Assembly (NCBI GenBank): GCA_964017235.1
Contig: OZ024936.1
Location: 51,201,028-51,265,027, forward strand
From: Sabellastarte sp. h YS-2021
Lineage: Eukaryota; Annelida; Polychaeta; Sabellida; Sabellidae
DNA: 64,000 bases
Direction of reading: 5' to 3'
The notes under the pieces were generated by a model. It had not been told where the DNA came from. It saw only the letters and a list, made by a program, of their open reading frames with translations, and did not search any database. The stretch's first letter is position 1; each line of letters begins with the position of its first letter. Shown here in pieces: positions 12,701 to 27,700 of this stretch. Made by a program: the position numbers and the translations under genes.

Positions 12701-15700
12701 GATTGAAACAGATCACTGTGTGCTCAGAGAATCAGAAGAATGTAATTTACGTGATATTTAATTGGCTGCAAACTTGTGTAACTTATGTGCTGTGTATTTT
12801 CTCCACTAAATATATAATTCATTGAACATTTATATCAAAGAGTTAATTTTTGACATATTTGGCAAACAGAGAAAGAATAATGTATGTTGTATCACTTAGT
12901 ATTGATTATCATAGCTTCCTTGATTTCATATTATAGATAATGTGAATTTCAATATTGCTTAAAAATACTCATTAAAGCAGTATGTTCAATCAGATTTATT
13001 TTATGAAATTTAAAAGCTTTCAATGATGTGTTACTTTACAACCATTATAAATACATTATATATTGACTTAAAATTTTTGATAAATAAGTAGCTGTCATTC
13101 AGTTATGAAATAAAATAAAATTGTTAACCATGGAGACATTGGGAGACCAAGGAGATTCAACTGGAAAAACTCTTTTGAATAAGTCTATTTTTAGATATTG
13201 TCTGAAGCAAGTTAAAGACAGGATGGAGGCCATAAAGGCAAAGCCAAATTAAATTTTGATATTTTTGTACACCATTTAAACATATTCCACTTGCAGAGTT
13301 ATGGACATGAACTTGTTTACCAACAACCCATGAAAGGGTATAAACAGCAGCAGCCCTCAGGTTATGGAATGATGGACCACAAAGGGTAAGTCAATAACTA
13401 ATTAATATACACAGTAAGTTATTTTTACCCCACACCCCTTCAGGGTTGTCAGGGTATTGTTTTCACCCATGGTGTCTGGATGAGTGGGCTGGCGGTTGGG
13501 CGGCAGGAAAGGTTTGTCTGGGCTGTATCTCAGAAATGTAAGGTGTAGTAAGTTGATACTTCGTAGAGACATTGGTTAGGGGTTGTAGGTGTGCAACATC
13601 ATGCTGTGACCTTGATTTGACCTTTGACCTTGCTGTAGTGACCTTGACCTTTAAAGTTTTGTCTGGGCAATATCTCTAAAACTGTAAAGTGTAGGAGGTT
13701 GATATTTGGTAGGGACATTCCTTAGTGATTATAGGTGTGCAACATCATGGTGTGATCTTGATTTGACGTTTGACCTTGTCGTAGTGACCATGAGTCCGGT
13801 CTATTTTCTTGGATTCTGTAAGGTGTAGAAGGTCGACACTTGGTAGGGACATTGGTTAAGGGGTGTAGGTGTGCATCATCATGTGACCTTTCACTTTGGC
13901 TCTAACAAAGTGTGTTCACCTGCTATATTTGAGACATGCTTCTCTCATGACAAAGCTATATAGATTGCTGCAACTGATTATTACATAAAATAGATTAGAC
14001 CAATAACTACTTATGTATAGTAAGGCAGTAACTCCTTAATATGCAGAGTAAGTCAAAAACTAACTGTATACTCAGTAAGTTAATAACTCCTTATGTAGAA
14101 AATCAATAATTATTTAATATATGCAACTTAATAACTGCTAAAACAGATTACGTCAATGGCTGCGCACACATAGTAAGGCAATAACTATTTAATAAGTTAA
14201 TATACACAGTTAGTTATAAATGTAAAAATTCTTATTATACAGAGTAAGTCAATAAATATTTAACATACACAGGAAGTAAATAACTACTTCTACACAGTAA
14301 ATGTATGACTGTGCAATTGTAGGACATAGAGGTTAATAAGTTGAACATACTAGTTACTCAGCTGACACTTGAAGTACATTCAAATTATTAACTTTTATAT
14401 CCAAATTGGTAATATAAATGGTAAACTAAAGTTAATTATTAACAAAATGAGTGGAAATTTTCACTAGGTTTCACAATTTCAGCCAATGGGTTTCCAAGTA
14501 AAATTTTAAATTTGAATTAATCTCTTCAGTAGAAACTAACCATTAGTGAAAATTAATTCCAGTGAGTATGATAAAAATATGACTTTAAATAGTGATATTT
14601 TCTTCTGGCTAAAATTTCTACTAATACAGTATTTAAATATACAAGTTAATCATTTGAATATAGAAGTTAATAACTTGAAATATATGAGGTAATAATTTGA
14701 AAATACAATTTTAACAGGCAAGTTAAACACTAAAAAGTATACCAGTTAATAATTGGACACATCTTTGTAACTTTGATATACAAGTCTATTATCAAATATA
14801 ACTTTGGAAACTTGCACTGAAAACAGTATTTAAACAACTGCTGTCAGAATGCAATCATTTAATGTACTACATAATGTACACATGTACAGAACAAGAGGTT
14901 TGTCATCAAATCTGTCATTGGTTTGAACTTTATTGTTATTAATCTTGATGACATTGTAGCCTTTAGCCATGTTGTAGTGATTTATGAATTGTTGAAAGGA
15001 ATAATTATCCAATTTCATGACAAAGAATGTCTTCTTGCCTGAAAGCCTGTGTAAATTTAAAAGTTTTGTGGAAACTATGAGGCTTTGGGATTGAATCTAC
15101 TGGTCAATGTAGTAATCTGCAATGCATTTTAACCTGGTGCTTGGTGCTTTGTAATGAGTAAAACACTTTTGGTATCCACCTTGCAATGTATGTGATAGAA
15201 ATACTGGGAATTAAAGACTGAAGGATAAGTTTTTAATCCCCTGGCACTGCCCACTATGCACACATTTTGCTGAATTTTGCATAACATTTTTGTAAAATAT
15301 TTCTGAACTATGTAATCTATAATATATAAGTATGTTTCATATTTCGTTAGGCAGAATATGCTACTAGACTTCTTCTGTTTTGTTTTTGCATTAAATTCCA
15401 TGCAAGATACTGGTAAAATTTCATGTCACAATTCAGTTAATTTTTTTCATTGCTTCCAATTTCTGAGATTGCTAATAGCAGTGAAACAAGAAAGGATTTT
15501 TTTGCAGTAGTGTATTATATGAAATTTTCTTATTAATCAAGAAATGTTTTGCGGGGATGAGGAAGTAATTTTTAGGGTTGTGTATTTTAGATATGAACAT
15601 GAAGAAGAAGAAGAGGAGGAAGATGGCTACGGACACAAAATGCCATCTGGCTACGGCTATAAACCCAGAAAAAAGAAGCAGAAAGTGAAAAAAGTTTTTG

Positions 15701-18700
15701 TGCCCATTGTTATCAGGAAGAAAAAACAAAAGAAAAGTAAGCTATACTTTTATACACTACCTGAAAAGTTTAGTGCTATAGTTTGTGTGATGCTCAAGCT
15801 TTGGTGCCATATTTTAAATTGAAAACTAAAAGAAAAACTATTCATTGCATTTCTACACCAGTTATTTTGGTATTTTGCCTGATCGTGTACAAAATTCTAA
15901 GACATGACCAACCAGTATACCTCCAACTGTAACCCTTGTCTCAAAATACCAGACACAGTTGTCCGAAATTTAAATTTCTTCAAGTCCCATCTGTTTTGAC
16001 TATAAAGTCCATGAATCCTACAAACATTATACACCAATGTTTTGGAAGTCTCTTCCTCTTCGTGTAAGAACCAGGGGCAGGATTCACAAACAATACTCAT
16101 ATAAGGTGACCTTGAACAATACTTATATAAGGGTGCCCTATAGTAGGGACAGTTTTACACTTGTATTTTTCTTGGAGTCGGTATTCACAAAACAAGAGTT
16201 AGGAATGTTTGTGAATATGGTTTCATAATTTCCTACTTGAAATCTAAGAAATACTTTGATAATATATTGTGTATTTATACTCAACACAATACTAGTATCT
16301 CCATATACTACAGGACTCAAAGTGCTATATGACCCATCCGACTGTACAAGTACAGTTCAACTCTCAAATTACTCACATTCCTCTAACTGAAAGACAGAGG
16401 CTCAAGGATGACCATTTATCACGTCCCTTGAGGTTCTTTAAGCTGCCACTGGGGATAGGACCCAATGACAGAGGACCACCATTTGAAGTGGTCATCTGAG
16501 CCACTATGTAACTACCTATACCTTTGGTTTGAACCCACATCCTCTGTGTCCCTAGGCAAGTGTGTTACCAACTTGACCACAGTGGAAGATACATCTTAAG
16601 GCTTACCTCTTCAATTCAAGTTTCCCCACGTAACATCTTCACCTCATTCACAGCCACAACCCCACGTAACATCTTCACCTCATTCACAGCCACAACCCTG
16701 GATTACTAACCTAGAACTGCCCTTGTTTATCAGTTTTTGTCAATTCTTTGTGATTTTAGTGTGCTGAGTTACCCTGTGTACTTTTTTTTTTTTTGAAATC
16801 TACATCTTAAAAACTATTTACCATCTTCAAACTTTGTAGGAAAATGTTTTTAAAAGTGGAGTTTTATCTCATTATTCTATGAATCAAATTAATGAGTGGG
16901 GGTTGTATCTGAGTGGGGTTATGTCTGATAGGGTTTTGACAGTGTGGGGTTTTGCCCTGGATTTGTGGGGTAGATATTGTACCAGCAAAGCAGTAGAGTA
17001 GTCTATAATATGAGATTACTATAATTTGGTACTTTATTCTATGTTGAAAACTTATGTACCCATTACTTGTAGGAAAAAAAACAAATTAAAGCAAGCTTAA
17101 AGTATTATATGTCTTACACTAATCAACAAACTTTATATAAGTGAGTTATTGCTTCAATTGAAAACTGTCTCAGAATCATATATTGTCTAATAAACAACTT
17201 AAATGTATACTCAGACTTCTATATATTTTGCAATAAATATTCTTAAACATGCATAATAACAATGTATATTATGTGTAATTTATATTATTTACACATTATT
17301 TACATGATTGTACAGTACATAGAACCATTTTTTATGTACAACAGTTACTGTAAGTATGTTGATAATTATGTAGATCATGATTAATTCCCAAGATTTCCTT
17401 TATTTTTAAAGGGATTGTTTCAGCTATGACATACTACCCTGAGGATGCCTGAAAAGTTTGGTATATATGTATATATTAATATTTGAAATGTCATCGTACC
17501 ATATAGTATTTCTGAATTAAAGGAAATGAAAAGAAAGTAAACACTAAATTTCTGTGCCACCTCAAAACTTTAGCTCTATATTTTATATTTAAAAGCTATA
17601 AAAACCTTGGAAACTACTTGAATTATCTTGAAGGAAGAGAATAATACATTATTTAGAGTACAAAATTTACCAAAACAGAACCTTTTTCTTGTTTAATATT
17701 TACAATTTTACAAATATACACATAAAATTCGACTTGGTGTATCAGTACTATTAAATCGTTTTTACAAGAAAATCAGGCAAAAAAATGGTTGTTTTCACAC
17801 TAAAAGGAGTACAGTAATGGTAATGGAGTGGCCTTAAGGTATCACAAGAACACTCAGAGAGTGCATACCTCCACCCAGGCCCAACACCTATATTGCTTAT
17901 ATGAGTGCAATGATAAATAATCCATTAAGACATTGCTGGATTCAGATGGTGATCTGGATCACCACTAAAGTGTAGAGTAAGAAATCTAAAATTCGCCAGG
18001 AATCTAAAATTCGCCACCTCTAAAACCTTAGTTCATTTTATGAAGAAAATGAGGTTTTTGTCTAAAAATTGGTATTTTTCAGTTCAAAAAGCCATAATTT
18101 ACTATACAGTCAACAAATCTCAACACAATTCATTTAGTTTATTAGTATTTTCACATGTGATGAATTTCAGATATGTGGCGAATTTTAGATTTCTTACTCT
18201 AATCATCTGTTCCTTGTGCCATTGGCAACATTTCTTGAAAATTTTATCAAAATCTTTGCATAAATTTTTGAGTTAAGAAACAGACAAACATTGTACAACA
18301 AAAACTTTGTAGCCATTTAAAAGTCAACAGACAATATACATAACTCATGATTTGAAATGAAACACTGAAGTTTCCCAACTAAATATACTGGTAATAGGAA
18401 AACTTTTCAAATGTCAAATACAAAAAAAATTATTTATATCATGAATGAAGATGACCATATTATATGAGTGCATGGCTAGAGTATTATTTTTATTGCGAAA
18501 AATACACTTACCATTTCCTGACCATTGCTATATGTTGGTGCCAACCAACTCACTGGCCAACGTTGAGAAACGTTTTAAGATACCTTAAGAGGCCAGTGAG
18601 TGAGTGTGATCTAGCATGTCCCCCTAGTGGTCATGTGACCACGCTAGTAAACAATCTTCATTATTTTTGTTGGCCATCCTAGAGTGTGGATGTGTATTTT

Positions 18701-21700
18701 TTATTTCGGATTTTATTAATTTTTGGAGTTTTTGGAACCTTTTTTCTTGAGTTCTGTGGTGAGACATATGTTTGGACAATGTCTTCTCAGGACTAAATTA
18801 AGGATCTACAGAGGGAAAATGATATTTTGACGTTTGAAATGACCTTTCTTCAACATGGCGGCTCAGTTTGGCGTTGATGGAGGAAGAGGAGTCTTCATTT
18901 CAGTTTTCCTTAAATACCAGGAGGTTAGAATTTAGGACCAAGGCAATACTATACAATACTTTTTTGTACAAATCTGAGAAGATTGGGTACATTTTAACTG
19001 AAACTGTTGGCAGTTATACTAGCTCCGACAGGGACAATTTACATGTTGCTATGCAATGAAGGAAGGCACTGTGAAGAGCAGCGACTATTCGATTGTTATA
19101 AAGCTGTTCATACGTCAGGTTCTAATAGCCAGGCGTTTTGGAGGCTCTTTTTTCACCACGTACTTTTCAATCGAACAGCATGACAAAAGGATTTCCCCAT
19201 GGAGGCAGACATCTTTTTTCCCATAGTATGCATCGTCGTGGAGAAGTTCCGAGTACACGTCTGGGCTTTTCACTGCGATAAACTTATCCGGTGAAGTTCA
19301 GTCGGAACATTCAACGGAGGAAAATACCTGCATGACGTCATCCGAAGACAATCGAGTTTCCATACCTCCCAAAGGTCAGAAATCGGTTTGTCAGATTCCC
19401 GGAGCTGTGATTCATCCCAAAGGTCTGGAATCGGGTTGTCAGATGACCGGAGTTGTGTTTCATCTCAACAATTGGTTTTTCATTCATTCTGTGGATTTTT
19501 ACCGGTTTTTCTGCTGGAAACCGGCACCGGTACATTAGACCTATATGTACCCATTGTCAGATTTTGTTCAAGAATACAGGTTCTCTGTGTTTCTTGCAGC
19601 ACAATCATGTCAAATCTTGGAATTTAATAATTTGGAGTCAGTACCTCTGTCAAGAGGTCTTCAAGGATTTAAGGATTAACAGGAATCTCATAGAATATCC
19701 AGTACTACCTTGGACTATGTATAGTAATTGTAGTCTTCAATGATCCTGGATGTTTTTTGGGCAGTGTGTTGACCAGTTCTTCAACTTGTTACTCAGCAGG
19801 AGTGTTACAAGTCTTACTTTTCTCTATCTTATCTCTTAGATGATTTTGGTAGAATTAAAAGTGCATTTGGTCAGATGTCCAGGAAAACTTCATTTTGTGA
19901 TCTCTGGTGTATAGTGTTTCTTCTGTCTGGGAAGGAGCAAACTCCTACACATTGCTAGAAATGGGATAAAGTGCCTCAGGACAGTTATTTTTGTCCCTAT
20001 TCTGACATTTAATCCTTTTTTACTGTTACAAAAATCTCCTCCTCAGTAGGATTTAGAGGAATTGGGAGTAATCTGTTAGGAGGAATGTTTGTTCAGTATT
20101 GACAGATATTCTACACCTTACATCTTAAGATAGTAAGAGGATTATTATTTGCAACCATACATTACTTTTCACAGAGGTTACACTAACAGGAATGAGTACT
20201 TTGCCATGTTTCTAAAGCAGTTGTGGACATGTCTTTTTTAAATAATTAATAATTAAATAAAATGCGAGAGACAACAGTTTTCATAAAAGCTGTTTATGAA
20301 TTGATCGACAAAAGGGCGATAACACCAGTGAGATGGTGATATCGCTGCAATTTTGCAGTTTATCGGTTGTGATAAGCTGGAAAGACATGGCTACCACTAA
20401 TAGTTGAGGTCAGTTAAACAAGTCTTTACATGTACCTTAATTTCACATTGTTGGGATTTTCGCAATTGGTTACTAGTAACTGGATGAGTGTGTTAACTCG
20501 TTTCCTTACAGTGGCATTCTTTCATAGCCGGATGACGTGAATTTTTCTTCACTTCAGTGTTGATGACAGATCATACCAGTTCACTGCCTGTTTACTATGT
20601 TAGTGGATGGTGAGACTTGTACAGTTAAAAGAACGCATCTCGATTTGTCAGTATATAGACCTTTTCATTGCCTTGCTCTTTGAAACGGGTTATTTTCAAT
20701 TCTGCTATGGTATCAAAGGATAGTGAACCTGATGGCTGCAGTAGAAGGCATTGGGTGTCACCAGGCTATATACATTTGAAACAAGAGAAAAAAAAATAGC
20801 ACCAGGGGTTTCAGTTTGGTTTCCTGATTCCACCTTAGGGTAGATCTTTTACTCATAGCAAGCATTTTTCTCCAGTTAATGGTTTCTAAGGAAGCCATTT
20901 TATTGCGTTAATACATCCTATCCAATGGACAATTGCTTTACCGGTCGGCGCGACCGGTCCCGCCAAACGACAGAAAAAGTCATTCTGTATACAATACCGG
21001 CAGGACCGGTCACAGAGTGTACATTCGCCAGGTGTCGCCTCGTGCATACTTCCTGTCTAGTCAGAATGACGTCATCGCGTCTTTTTTCGTTTGGCGCACG
21101 AGTGTACAGACGTGTTTTTCTACTGTGTTGGGACGTTTTGAAGTTTTTAAGACAACCCTTTTTATTGAACTTTATTTGAAGTTATATACATTTTATCTTA
21201 CTTCTGGAGTGTTATGGCGTCCCCTGGACAAAGAAGAGGGACTTGTGGCCACGCAATGGCTTTATTCGACACACACACGAAGTGTGCACGTTGTCGTGAC
21301 AAGGGTGTGGGCCAAGATGATTGTGTATTAAAGAAGGACTGTACTATTTGCAATAGCCTGACAGCTGAGCAGAAGCTACAGTTGGCCACCCCCACTTATA
21401 AAGCAAGGAAAGAGAAAGAACTTCAGAAGAAAGCTACCTCTCCCTCCCTAGTTGACCCGTCTACTGTTTCTGTGATAGGGAAGGTCGACAGTGCTAAGGG
21501 TGATTCTGGTGATCGAGGTGAAACCCCTAAGAAGAAAAAGACCTCTCACAAATCCCCTAAGAAGACTTCCAAGCCTCCAAAAGCTCCAGATTTCCAGTCT
21601 GACCTGAAGAATTTGGATGAAAAATGGTCAGAACGCTTTACGCGTCTGGAGGCTCTCTTCTTATCCAAGACTTTTCAGCTCCCGGTTGAACCGGTTCAGA

Positions 21701-24700
21701 GCTCAAACGTGGTGGTGTCTGAGAAGCCTTTTATTCCACCAGTTGAACTTTCTGCTCATCAGAGTCCTGCTACCGGTGTGTCCGGTAAGAAGAAGAAGTC
21801 AGCCACCCAGCCTGTTGAGGCCCCCGGTGCGAAGAAACTTGCCACCCAGCCTGTTGAGGCTCCCGGTGCTGGGGTAGATCTTCAACTCACCGACCAGGCT
21901 GCCTTTTCATCTGCTGCTGCTTCTACTAGTGGTCGACCCGAGGTTCAGCCCCCAGGTCCCACTACACAGCCTCCCACTACTGATCAACCGGAAGAAGTTT
22001 CTTCAGAGGAAGATCAGTTCAGTGATCAACCAGAACTTAGTTTAGATGAGGGTGAACTGTCTGAAGTACTTTCGGTAGGTCAGGATCGCGAAGAGCTTAC
22101 AGAGACTGACCAGGAACTAAGCTCTGAACAGACTTACAGGGAAACCCTTCGCGGAGTGAGATCATTTATGGGGTGGGAGCAAGTACCGGAATTCGATTCC
22201 TCTTCCTCTGCTCAAGATGACAACCCCTTTGCCGGTACCAAACCTCATCTTCCTGGAAAAGTGTCCCTTAAAGTTCCGGTAGATGATTGGCTGTGCCGGA
22301 AGTTCGAGAAATTGAACATTACCATTCAAGAAGGATATCCCTCCAGAGCTTCTGAGACTTCCGGTTTGGTCAAGGACCAGTTTGTCAAACCACCAAGAAC
22401 TCTTAAATGGTATGACATGCATACTGAGAAGAAGGAATTCTCCAGATCTAAGGTCACATCCTGGACCAACCAACCGGCACGCCTCAACAGCAGTTTCCCA
22501 CGTATTGCTAACCGGTCACTCCCTTCAGCACCTGCTTCCAGGCCTGTTACTCAAGACACTTTAAGGAAGTGGGAGAGAGCAGCCAGAGATCAAACGTACA
22601 TGTGTAATCAGGCTGCTGCCTTTTCCCGGTGCCTCACCAAAGTACAGGACTCTATGGCTTCTCAACTTAAAATTTTACAGAATGACAAGGGAAAGGGAAA
22701 GGCTACCGGAAAATCCCATCAGGCTGTCGAAGAACTAGACTTTCTGATAACCTTTAACAAAAGCATCTCTCAAGCAATGGCCAGGACGATGCAAGACCTA
22801 TCCGAAGGCGTCTTCATCAATGTAGCCAATCTCACCCTCACCAGGAGAGACAGTTATCTGGACTATCTTAAAGCGGGCATCAAACAGGACACCTTGAATG
22901 CTCTGAGATCTGCCCCTCTGCACATGAGTGCCTTATTCCCGGATCACCTCATCAGCAAAGCTGAAGAAGAGATAAGGCACCATGAGGAAAAGCGTACACC
23001 CGGCTCCTCACATAAGGGTTCACACCGTTTCCACCCTTACCAAACCACTAAACAGCAACAGCCGGAACAAGAACGCAAGCCTGGTCTACCTGCATGGAAA
23101 CAACTAGGCAGAAGACGGGGACAAAGATCCCACCGGGGTCGTACTGCTTCTTTTGTCCAGCGACCGGCCAAGACACAGAAGCAGTATAAATGACAATTAC
23201 TGTGCTCATCATGTGACAGGAAATTTGATTCCTGTAAGTGTAACCGGTCAGAAGTTTCCTCATGTTTCAAGTGTGGTGAAAAGTTTGAACTGTGTACCTG
23301 TGACCGGAGTGGACTGTTATGTGGCCAAAAGTATAAAGACAGAAACTCATTTGACTGTATTATCTCATGTTGCTTCTCATGTACCTTTTGCAGGAGGGTT
23401 GCCGCAAAAGAAAGGCGTAATGCCCGGTCATCAAGAGTCAATAAAATCTGTGAAAGGTGTTTCTTGTGTAGATCAATTGAGTTCTGTTCAAGTTGTCACA
23501 AATGCCCCACTTGCTGTAACAAATCCTCCTGTAGGGTCAAGATTGCACGAGTTTTGGGAAAAATGGGCAGCACTAGGCGTCAGTCCCAAGGTTATATCAG
23601 TACTGAGGGAAGGGTATATCCTACCCTTCCGGTCCAGACCTCACCTGACCAGAAAACCCACAGTAACAAGCTGCTATGTAGATCCTCACAGGAACAGCTA
23701 CCTGTTAGAGGCATTGCATCAGCTGTTAGACAAAAAGGCTGTAGAAGTGGTTCAAAATCCTCAGTCCCTGGGGTTTTACAACCGGTTATTCCTGGTCCCC
23801 AAACCCAACAACCGGTGGCGACCCGTCTTGGACCTGAGCAGACTAAACAACTATTTGAAAACACAATCTTTCAAAATGGAAACACCGGAAACAATACGAA
23901 CCTCCCTCCAGACAGGGGAGTGGGTGACTTCCATAGATTTCAAAGACGCATACTTCCACATCCCTATAAACAGCCAGTCCAGGAAGTATATGCGTTTTCA
24001 CATTCAAGGCAAAACCTACCAATTCAAAGCTCTACCCTTTGGCCTGTCCACAGCCCCCATGGAATTCACGGTGGTAGCCAAAGAGGTGAAATGGCTTGCA
24101 ATGAAAGAGGGTATAAGGATCCACCAGTACCTAGACGATTGGTTGGTCAGGGCCACCTCCCACCGGGTTTGTCTTCAACAGACAAAAAATCTGGTATCCC
24201 TCTGCAGGAAGTTGGGGTGGCTGGTAAACAAGGACAAATCAGAACTGGAACCCAAACAGATTTTCAACTTCGTAGGTTACCAGTTCGACTTGAGGGAAGG
24301 CAGGGTCAGACCCACCACAGAACGTTGGCAGACCCTACAAAGCAAAGTACTGGAGATCTTGTCACAACCAGTCTGTCCGGTCCGGAAACTAATGTCTCTG
24401 ATCGGTCTATTAACTGCCACAGAGAAACAAGTACATTTGGGCAGACTGCGCATGAGACCCATACAGTGGCATCTCAAGAACAATTGGAGGGTACCAGAAT
24501 CCCTGGAAAAGATAATCCCCATTCCAAAGTCACTCCACCCACACCTGAAATGGTGGCTGGAGGAAGACAATGTTGTTACAGGTCAACCCTTACACCCACT
24601 GGAACATGCTCTGCAAATCTTTACAGACGCATCAAAAGAAGGGTGGGGCGCACACTTAAACGAGCATATGGCAAGGGGAAGCTGGTCACTCCCAGAAAGC

Positions 24701-27700
24701 AAGTTGCACATAAACTATCTAGAGTTAAAGGCAGTTCTTCTGGCTCTACAAGAGTTCCAAGCTCTCTGTATGAACAAGGTAGTTCTCATAGCTACCGACA
24801 ATACCACTGTGGTAGCTTACATAAACAAAGAAGGGGGAATGAAGTCAGGCCCCCTGTGTGCCTTACTTTGGAGGATCCTCACTTGGTGCACAAGAAATCA
24901 GGTGACCCTCAAAGCTCGACATATTCCCGGCCGTCTCAATGTGATAGCCGACAAATTATCCAGACTGGGTCAGACCATTCAAACAGAATGGTCCCTCAAT
25001 CCGGAGATTTTTCAAGCAATATGCTCAAGGTGGCACACCCCTCAAGTGGACCTATTTGCCACACGATTCAACAACAAGCTCCCTCAGTTTGTCTCACCGG
25101 TTCCAGACCCCCAGGCCTGGGCAGTGGATGCTCTCAGCCTGTCTTGGGAGGGGCTGGACCCGTACGCCTTCCCACCAGTGGCCATCTTGGGCAAAGTGGT
25201 GGAGAAGTTACAGGACTACCCCTGCAACAGAATAATTCTGATTGCTCCAGGGTGGCCCAACATGCCCTGGTTTTGGGACCTAGTGGCAATGTCCAGCCAG
25301 ATTCCACTATGTCTTCCCAGCATACCAAACCTAGTGTCCCAACCATTCAACCAGGTCCTTCACAGGAACCTGTCGAATCTGAATCTGCATGCCTGGCTCC
25401 TAGAGCCTCAGCAATCAAGCAGCAGGGCTTCTCTGAGGCAGTGGCAGCACGAATTGAGGCTCCTCAAAGAAGATCAACCAGATCTCTCTATGAAGCAAAG
25501 TGGACCATTTTTACAAAGTGGTGCCTCAGTAATCAGGTGGACTTCAAAGCACCACCTCTGAAAGCCGTTGCTGACTTCCTCCTGCATTTGTTTCAGGACA
25601 GACAGTTACAGCCAGGTACTATTGATGGCTACAGATCAGCCATTGCTGACAAACTGGGCAACGCCACCATTAATGTCAGCAAAGATGAGAACCTTACTCG
25701 TCTCCTGGATAGTTTCCATAGAGACAGACCCAAGGGCAGGAGGGGCATACCCTCTTGGAACCTTTCACTGGTACTACACCAGTTGACTAAGGCTCCCTTT
25801 GAACCCCTTAAGGAAGCCTCCTTGAAACACCTAACCTTCAAGACAGTTTTCTTGATGGCTTTAGGTTCTGGCAAACGCAGGAGTGAGATCCATGCTTGGC
25901 TTCATAAGAACATCAGACACCAATCAGACTGGTCCAAGGTGTCTTTTTATCCCTCACCCAGCTTTCTGTCCAAGAACCAGCTGGCCAAAGAGGGTCCAGA
26001 CAGTGTGGCCCCGGTGGTTATTCCAGCCCTGGCCCACACAATAGATAAATCACTCAAGGGTGACAGGTCACTGTGTCCAGTTAGAGCACTACGTTATTAT
26101 CTAGACAGGACCTCTGACCTCAGGCGAAATAAGGAGTTGGTCTTTATCTCCTTCAAAAAAAGGGTTTGACAAGGACATCTCCTCTGCCACTGTCTCCTCA
26201 TGGATCAAACAAACAGTCATCCTATGTTATGAGCTCTCTGACCAGCAGGCCCTTACTTTACATCAGGTCAAAGCCCATGATGTAAGGGCCTTTGCTGCCT
26301 CTAAGGCCTTCCAAGCTGGAATTTCCTTAGAACAAATCCTATCAGCCTGCCACTGGAAATCCCACAATACCTTCACACAATTCTATCTGAAGGATGTGGC
26401 TTGGGCTGACTCAGAGCTTTTCCATCTAGGGCCGGTCGTGGCTGCCCAGCAGATCCACCACCAAGCCCGATAGGGAGGAGACATTCTTGTAAATATGTAC
26501 ATAGTGTATATACTTAGATAAGTATAAATCATTCAAAAAAAAAAAAAAAAAACAAACTGTGACATGCTTCCTTTGGGAGGTTTATTATTTCTTGGGACTG
26601 AACTCATTCCTCTCTTCCCCCACTCAGAGCAGAAATGCTTGGAAATAAAAAAGGGGGGGGGAGCAGTGTCGGTTAAACCATCCGGTTAACCGGTTCCGGG
26701 TTACCGACTTAGGCCATTAATGAGTAGCCTGCTTCAGGTCTACCTGGGCCAGAAAATTGTTAGTTTTGAGTTCACTCAAGTCCCTAGTAACTTACCCGCC
26801 AACCAAGCGGTAGTTATTCAGCAATTGTCCATTGGATAGGATGTATTAACGCAATAAAATTGCAAATTTAATAAGTAAATTAAATTTTTATAAGTTAATA
26901 CCCTATCCAATGGACGGACAAGACCCTCCCAACCGACCCCGCTATCAGCTTACTAGGGGTCTAATAGGTTTAGACAGCGAAAAAAGACGCGATGACGTCA
27001 TTCTGACTAGACAGGAAGTATGCACGAGGCGACACCTGGCGAATGTACACTCTGTGACCGGTCCTGCCGGTATTGTATACAGAATGACTTTTTCTGTCGT
27101 TTGGCGGGACCGGTCGCGCCGACCGGTAAAGCAATTGTCCATTGGATAGGGTATTAACTTATAAAAATTTAATTTACTTATTAAATTTGCAATTTGATGG
27201 CGATATGGCTTTATAGGAGGAAACATTTTCAGTGGTGGACCGATTTTTCAAGTTTGAAGGAGGTCCCACTACTTCATCACAAGGAGCACAATCTCCTTCT
27301 GTTATTAGATGCTTTCTTTAAGGGTTGGGATGCACAATTATGGCATCAAACAGCCAGTGATCTGTTGTATCATGAGGGGTCAAGACTCCACATTAACAGG
27401 GCTATTACCTTTAGAATCATTTGGAGGTCTGATTCGGATTCTGAATCTGTTGATTTCCCCAGATATTTCTTCAGTGGTTTCCTATCTGAACAGGTAGGGA
27501 GGTACCCACTTTCAGGAATGTGTTTCCTTATCTGAAGAATCATTCCTTGGACGAATGCCATGGGTTCAGATTCAGGCATATCACTTCCCAGGGTATACAA
27601 TATTCCAACAAATTCTTTGTTCATGAGAGTCAAGATGATTCAAATTGAATGTGTTTTGGATGACTGTTGAATCTTCTATTCTGATTCAGGTGTTCAATCA

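Larger units (their letters stand above)
20898..27192 (+). mobile_element. Nearly complete DIRS retrotransposon (6.3 kb)
   Basis: Inverted terminal repeats (20898-21089 and 26978-27192), an internal complementary region (26821-26915), and three overlapping ORFs in the order gag-like, RT/RNase H/methyltransferase-like and tyrosine recombinase. DIRS elements integrate through a tyrosine recombinase and leave no target duplication, and none is seen. Long open frames and almost perfect terminal repeats show recent insertion into the older DIRS. Confidence 0.92.

Noticed and set aside
23464..25308. Long open frame upstream of the DIRS recombinase
   Set aside because: It is the shadow of ORF2 in another frame (low-complexity Ser/Pro/Gln/Arg). 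Recombinase similarity begins only after 25309.
20895..27196. Target site duplication around the young DIRS
   Set aside because: Only a short T run is shared at the edges. DIRS recombinase insertion is not expected to duplicate the target.
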